Shown here: positions 5,881 to 6,149 of the stretch, piece after piece
Layout of the letters: the number at the start of each line of letters is the position of its first letter
How positions within the stretch are numbered: position 1 is the first letter of the stretch
Assembly: GCA_025350385.1 (NCBI GenBank)
Contig: JANXXZ010000486.1
Coordinates: 1-6,149, forward strand
From: Bacteroidales bacterium
GTDB taxonomy: Bacteria > Bacteroidota > Bacteroidia > Bacteroidales > UBA4417
Reading direction: 5' to 3'
DNA: 6,149 nucleotides
Translations under genes and position numbers: made by a program
Notes under the pieces: generated by a model
What the model was told of the DNA's origin: nothing
Database searches by the model: none
Seen by the model: only the letters and a program-made list of their open reading frames with translations

Positions 5881-6149
5881 GTGCGCCCGGCATGGGCGAT
5901 AACTGTAGGGTGGAAGTCCCGAACACACTTGGTAGTAGGAAGTGTTAGCTAAAGGCAAGGGTGTCGCGGGTGACTGCGAATCTGAAGGAAGCCGGCGGCA
6001 AAATCTCGACCTGACGAACAGAAACTGCATAATAAGGCTAATAAGGGGCGGACGAGTTTGCAAGACAAAACGAAGTCCAATACTACCCGACCCCCTTGGA
6101 GTAAATGCAGCAGGTAGATGAGATGAAAGTTATCGTTCTTACCCGGGGA
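5881..6149 (+). mobile_element. Group II intron, class IIC-like, 5' portion (domain I), continues past the window
   Basis: The element begins with the group II 5' splice consensus GTGCG and then CGCCC-GGCAT-GGGCG, the first domain I hairpin (5884-5898). Further landmarks follow in the order I remember for the Oceanobacillus iheyensis IIC intron: GGGTGGAAGTCCCGAAC (5909-5925), GTTAGC (5944-5949), GGGTGTC (5959-5965), GAATCTGAAGGAAGC (5979-5993), GAGTTTGCAAGACAAAAC (6054-6071), GAGTAAATGCAGCAG (6099-6113) and TTCTTACCCGGGGA (6136-6149). Group II introns are self-splicing retroelements; a reverse transcriptase/maturase is usually encoded in domain IV, and domains V and VI would follow, all outside this window. 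Lying directly behind a Rho-independent terminator is the known target preference of class IIC. The comparison was made from memory, not by alignment. Confidence 0.9.

Noticed and set aside
5836..6063. Minus-strand 75-codon frame
   Set aside because: It crosses both the terminator and the structured intron RNA, so coding use is very unlikely.

Overview
The window looks like chromosomal DNA of a member of the Bacteroidota. It is AT-rich, and the lipoproteins carry short hydrophobic signals ending in a Cys followed by Lys or Thr. Shine-Dalgarno sequences are mostly absent, and several starts are preceded by the TAnnTTTG -7 box typical of this phylum. The genus cannot be fixed from this sequence.

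Minus strand, right to left. A two-gene lipoprotein stretch comes first: a 292-residue Ig-like lipoprotein (4477-5355) closed by a hairpin terminator, then a small DUF5011-type lipoprotein (4078-4392) that appears to have its own promoter at the terminator's edge. Next is a tight three-gene cluster: a five-helix membrane phosphoglycerol/phosphoethanolamine transferase of the LtaS/OpgB type (1939-3897), a diacylglycerol-kinase-family lipid kinase (1046-1936) that starts 2 bases after it, and an eIF1/SUI1-like YciH protein (668-1015) 30 bases further on. The first two make biochemical sense together: the transferase would release diacylglycerol from a phospholipid donor, and the kinase could return it to phosphatidic acid. 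An intergenic stretch with AATCCGA-type tandem repeats and a 9-bp inverted repeat (about 551-683) follows. The 5' end of a mechanosensitive-channel gene (MscS family, YbdG-like) then runs off the left edge.

Plus strand, right end. A 55-residue lipoprotein gene (5646-5813) has a good Bacteroidota promoter (TTTG, 21-base spacer, TAnnTTTG) and a strong hairpin terminator. The 5' part of a group II intron begins five bases after that terminator's T-run and continues past the window end. Its sequence strongly resembles class IIC introns, whose known habit is to insert just downstream of Rho-independent terminators, so this junction is a textbook insertion site. Its reverse transcriptase, if present, lies outside the window.

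I found no clearly new multi-gene system. The items most worth a second look are the intron/terminator junction, the transferase-kinase-SUI1 cluster, the exact 9-residue repeats of the small lipoprotein, and an unexplained terminator-like hairpin at 5392-5418.
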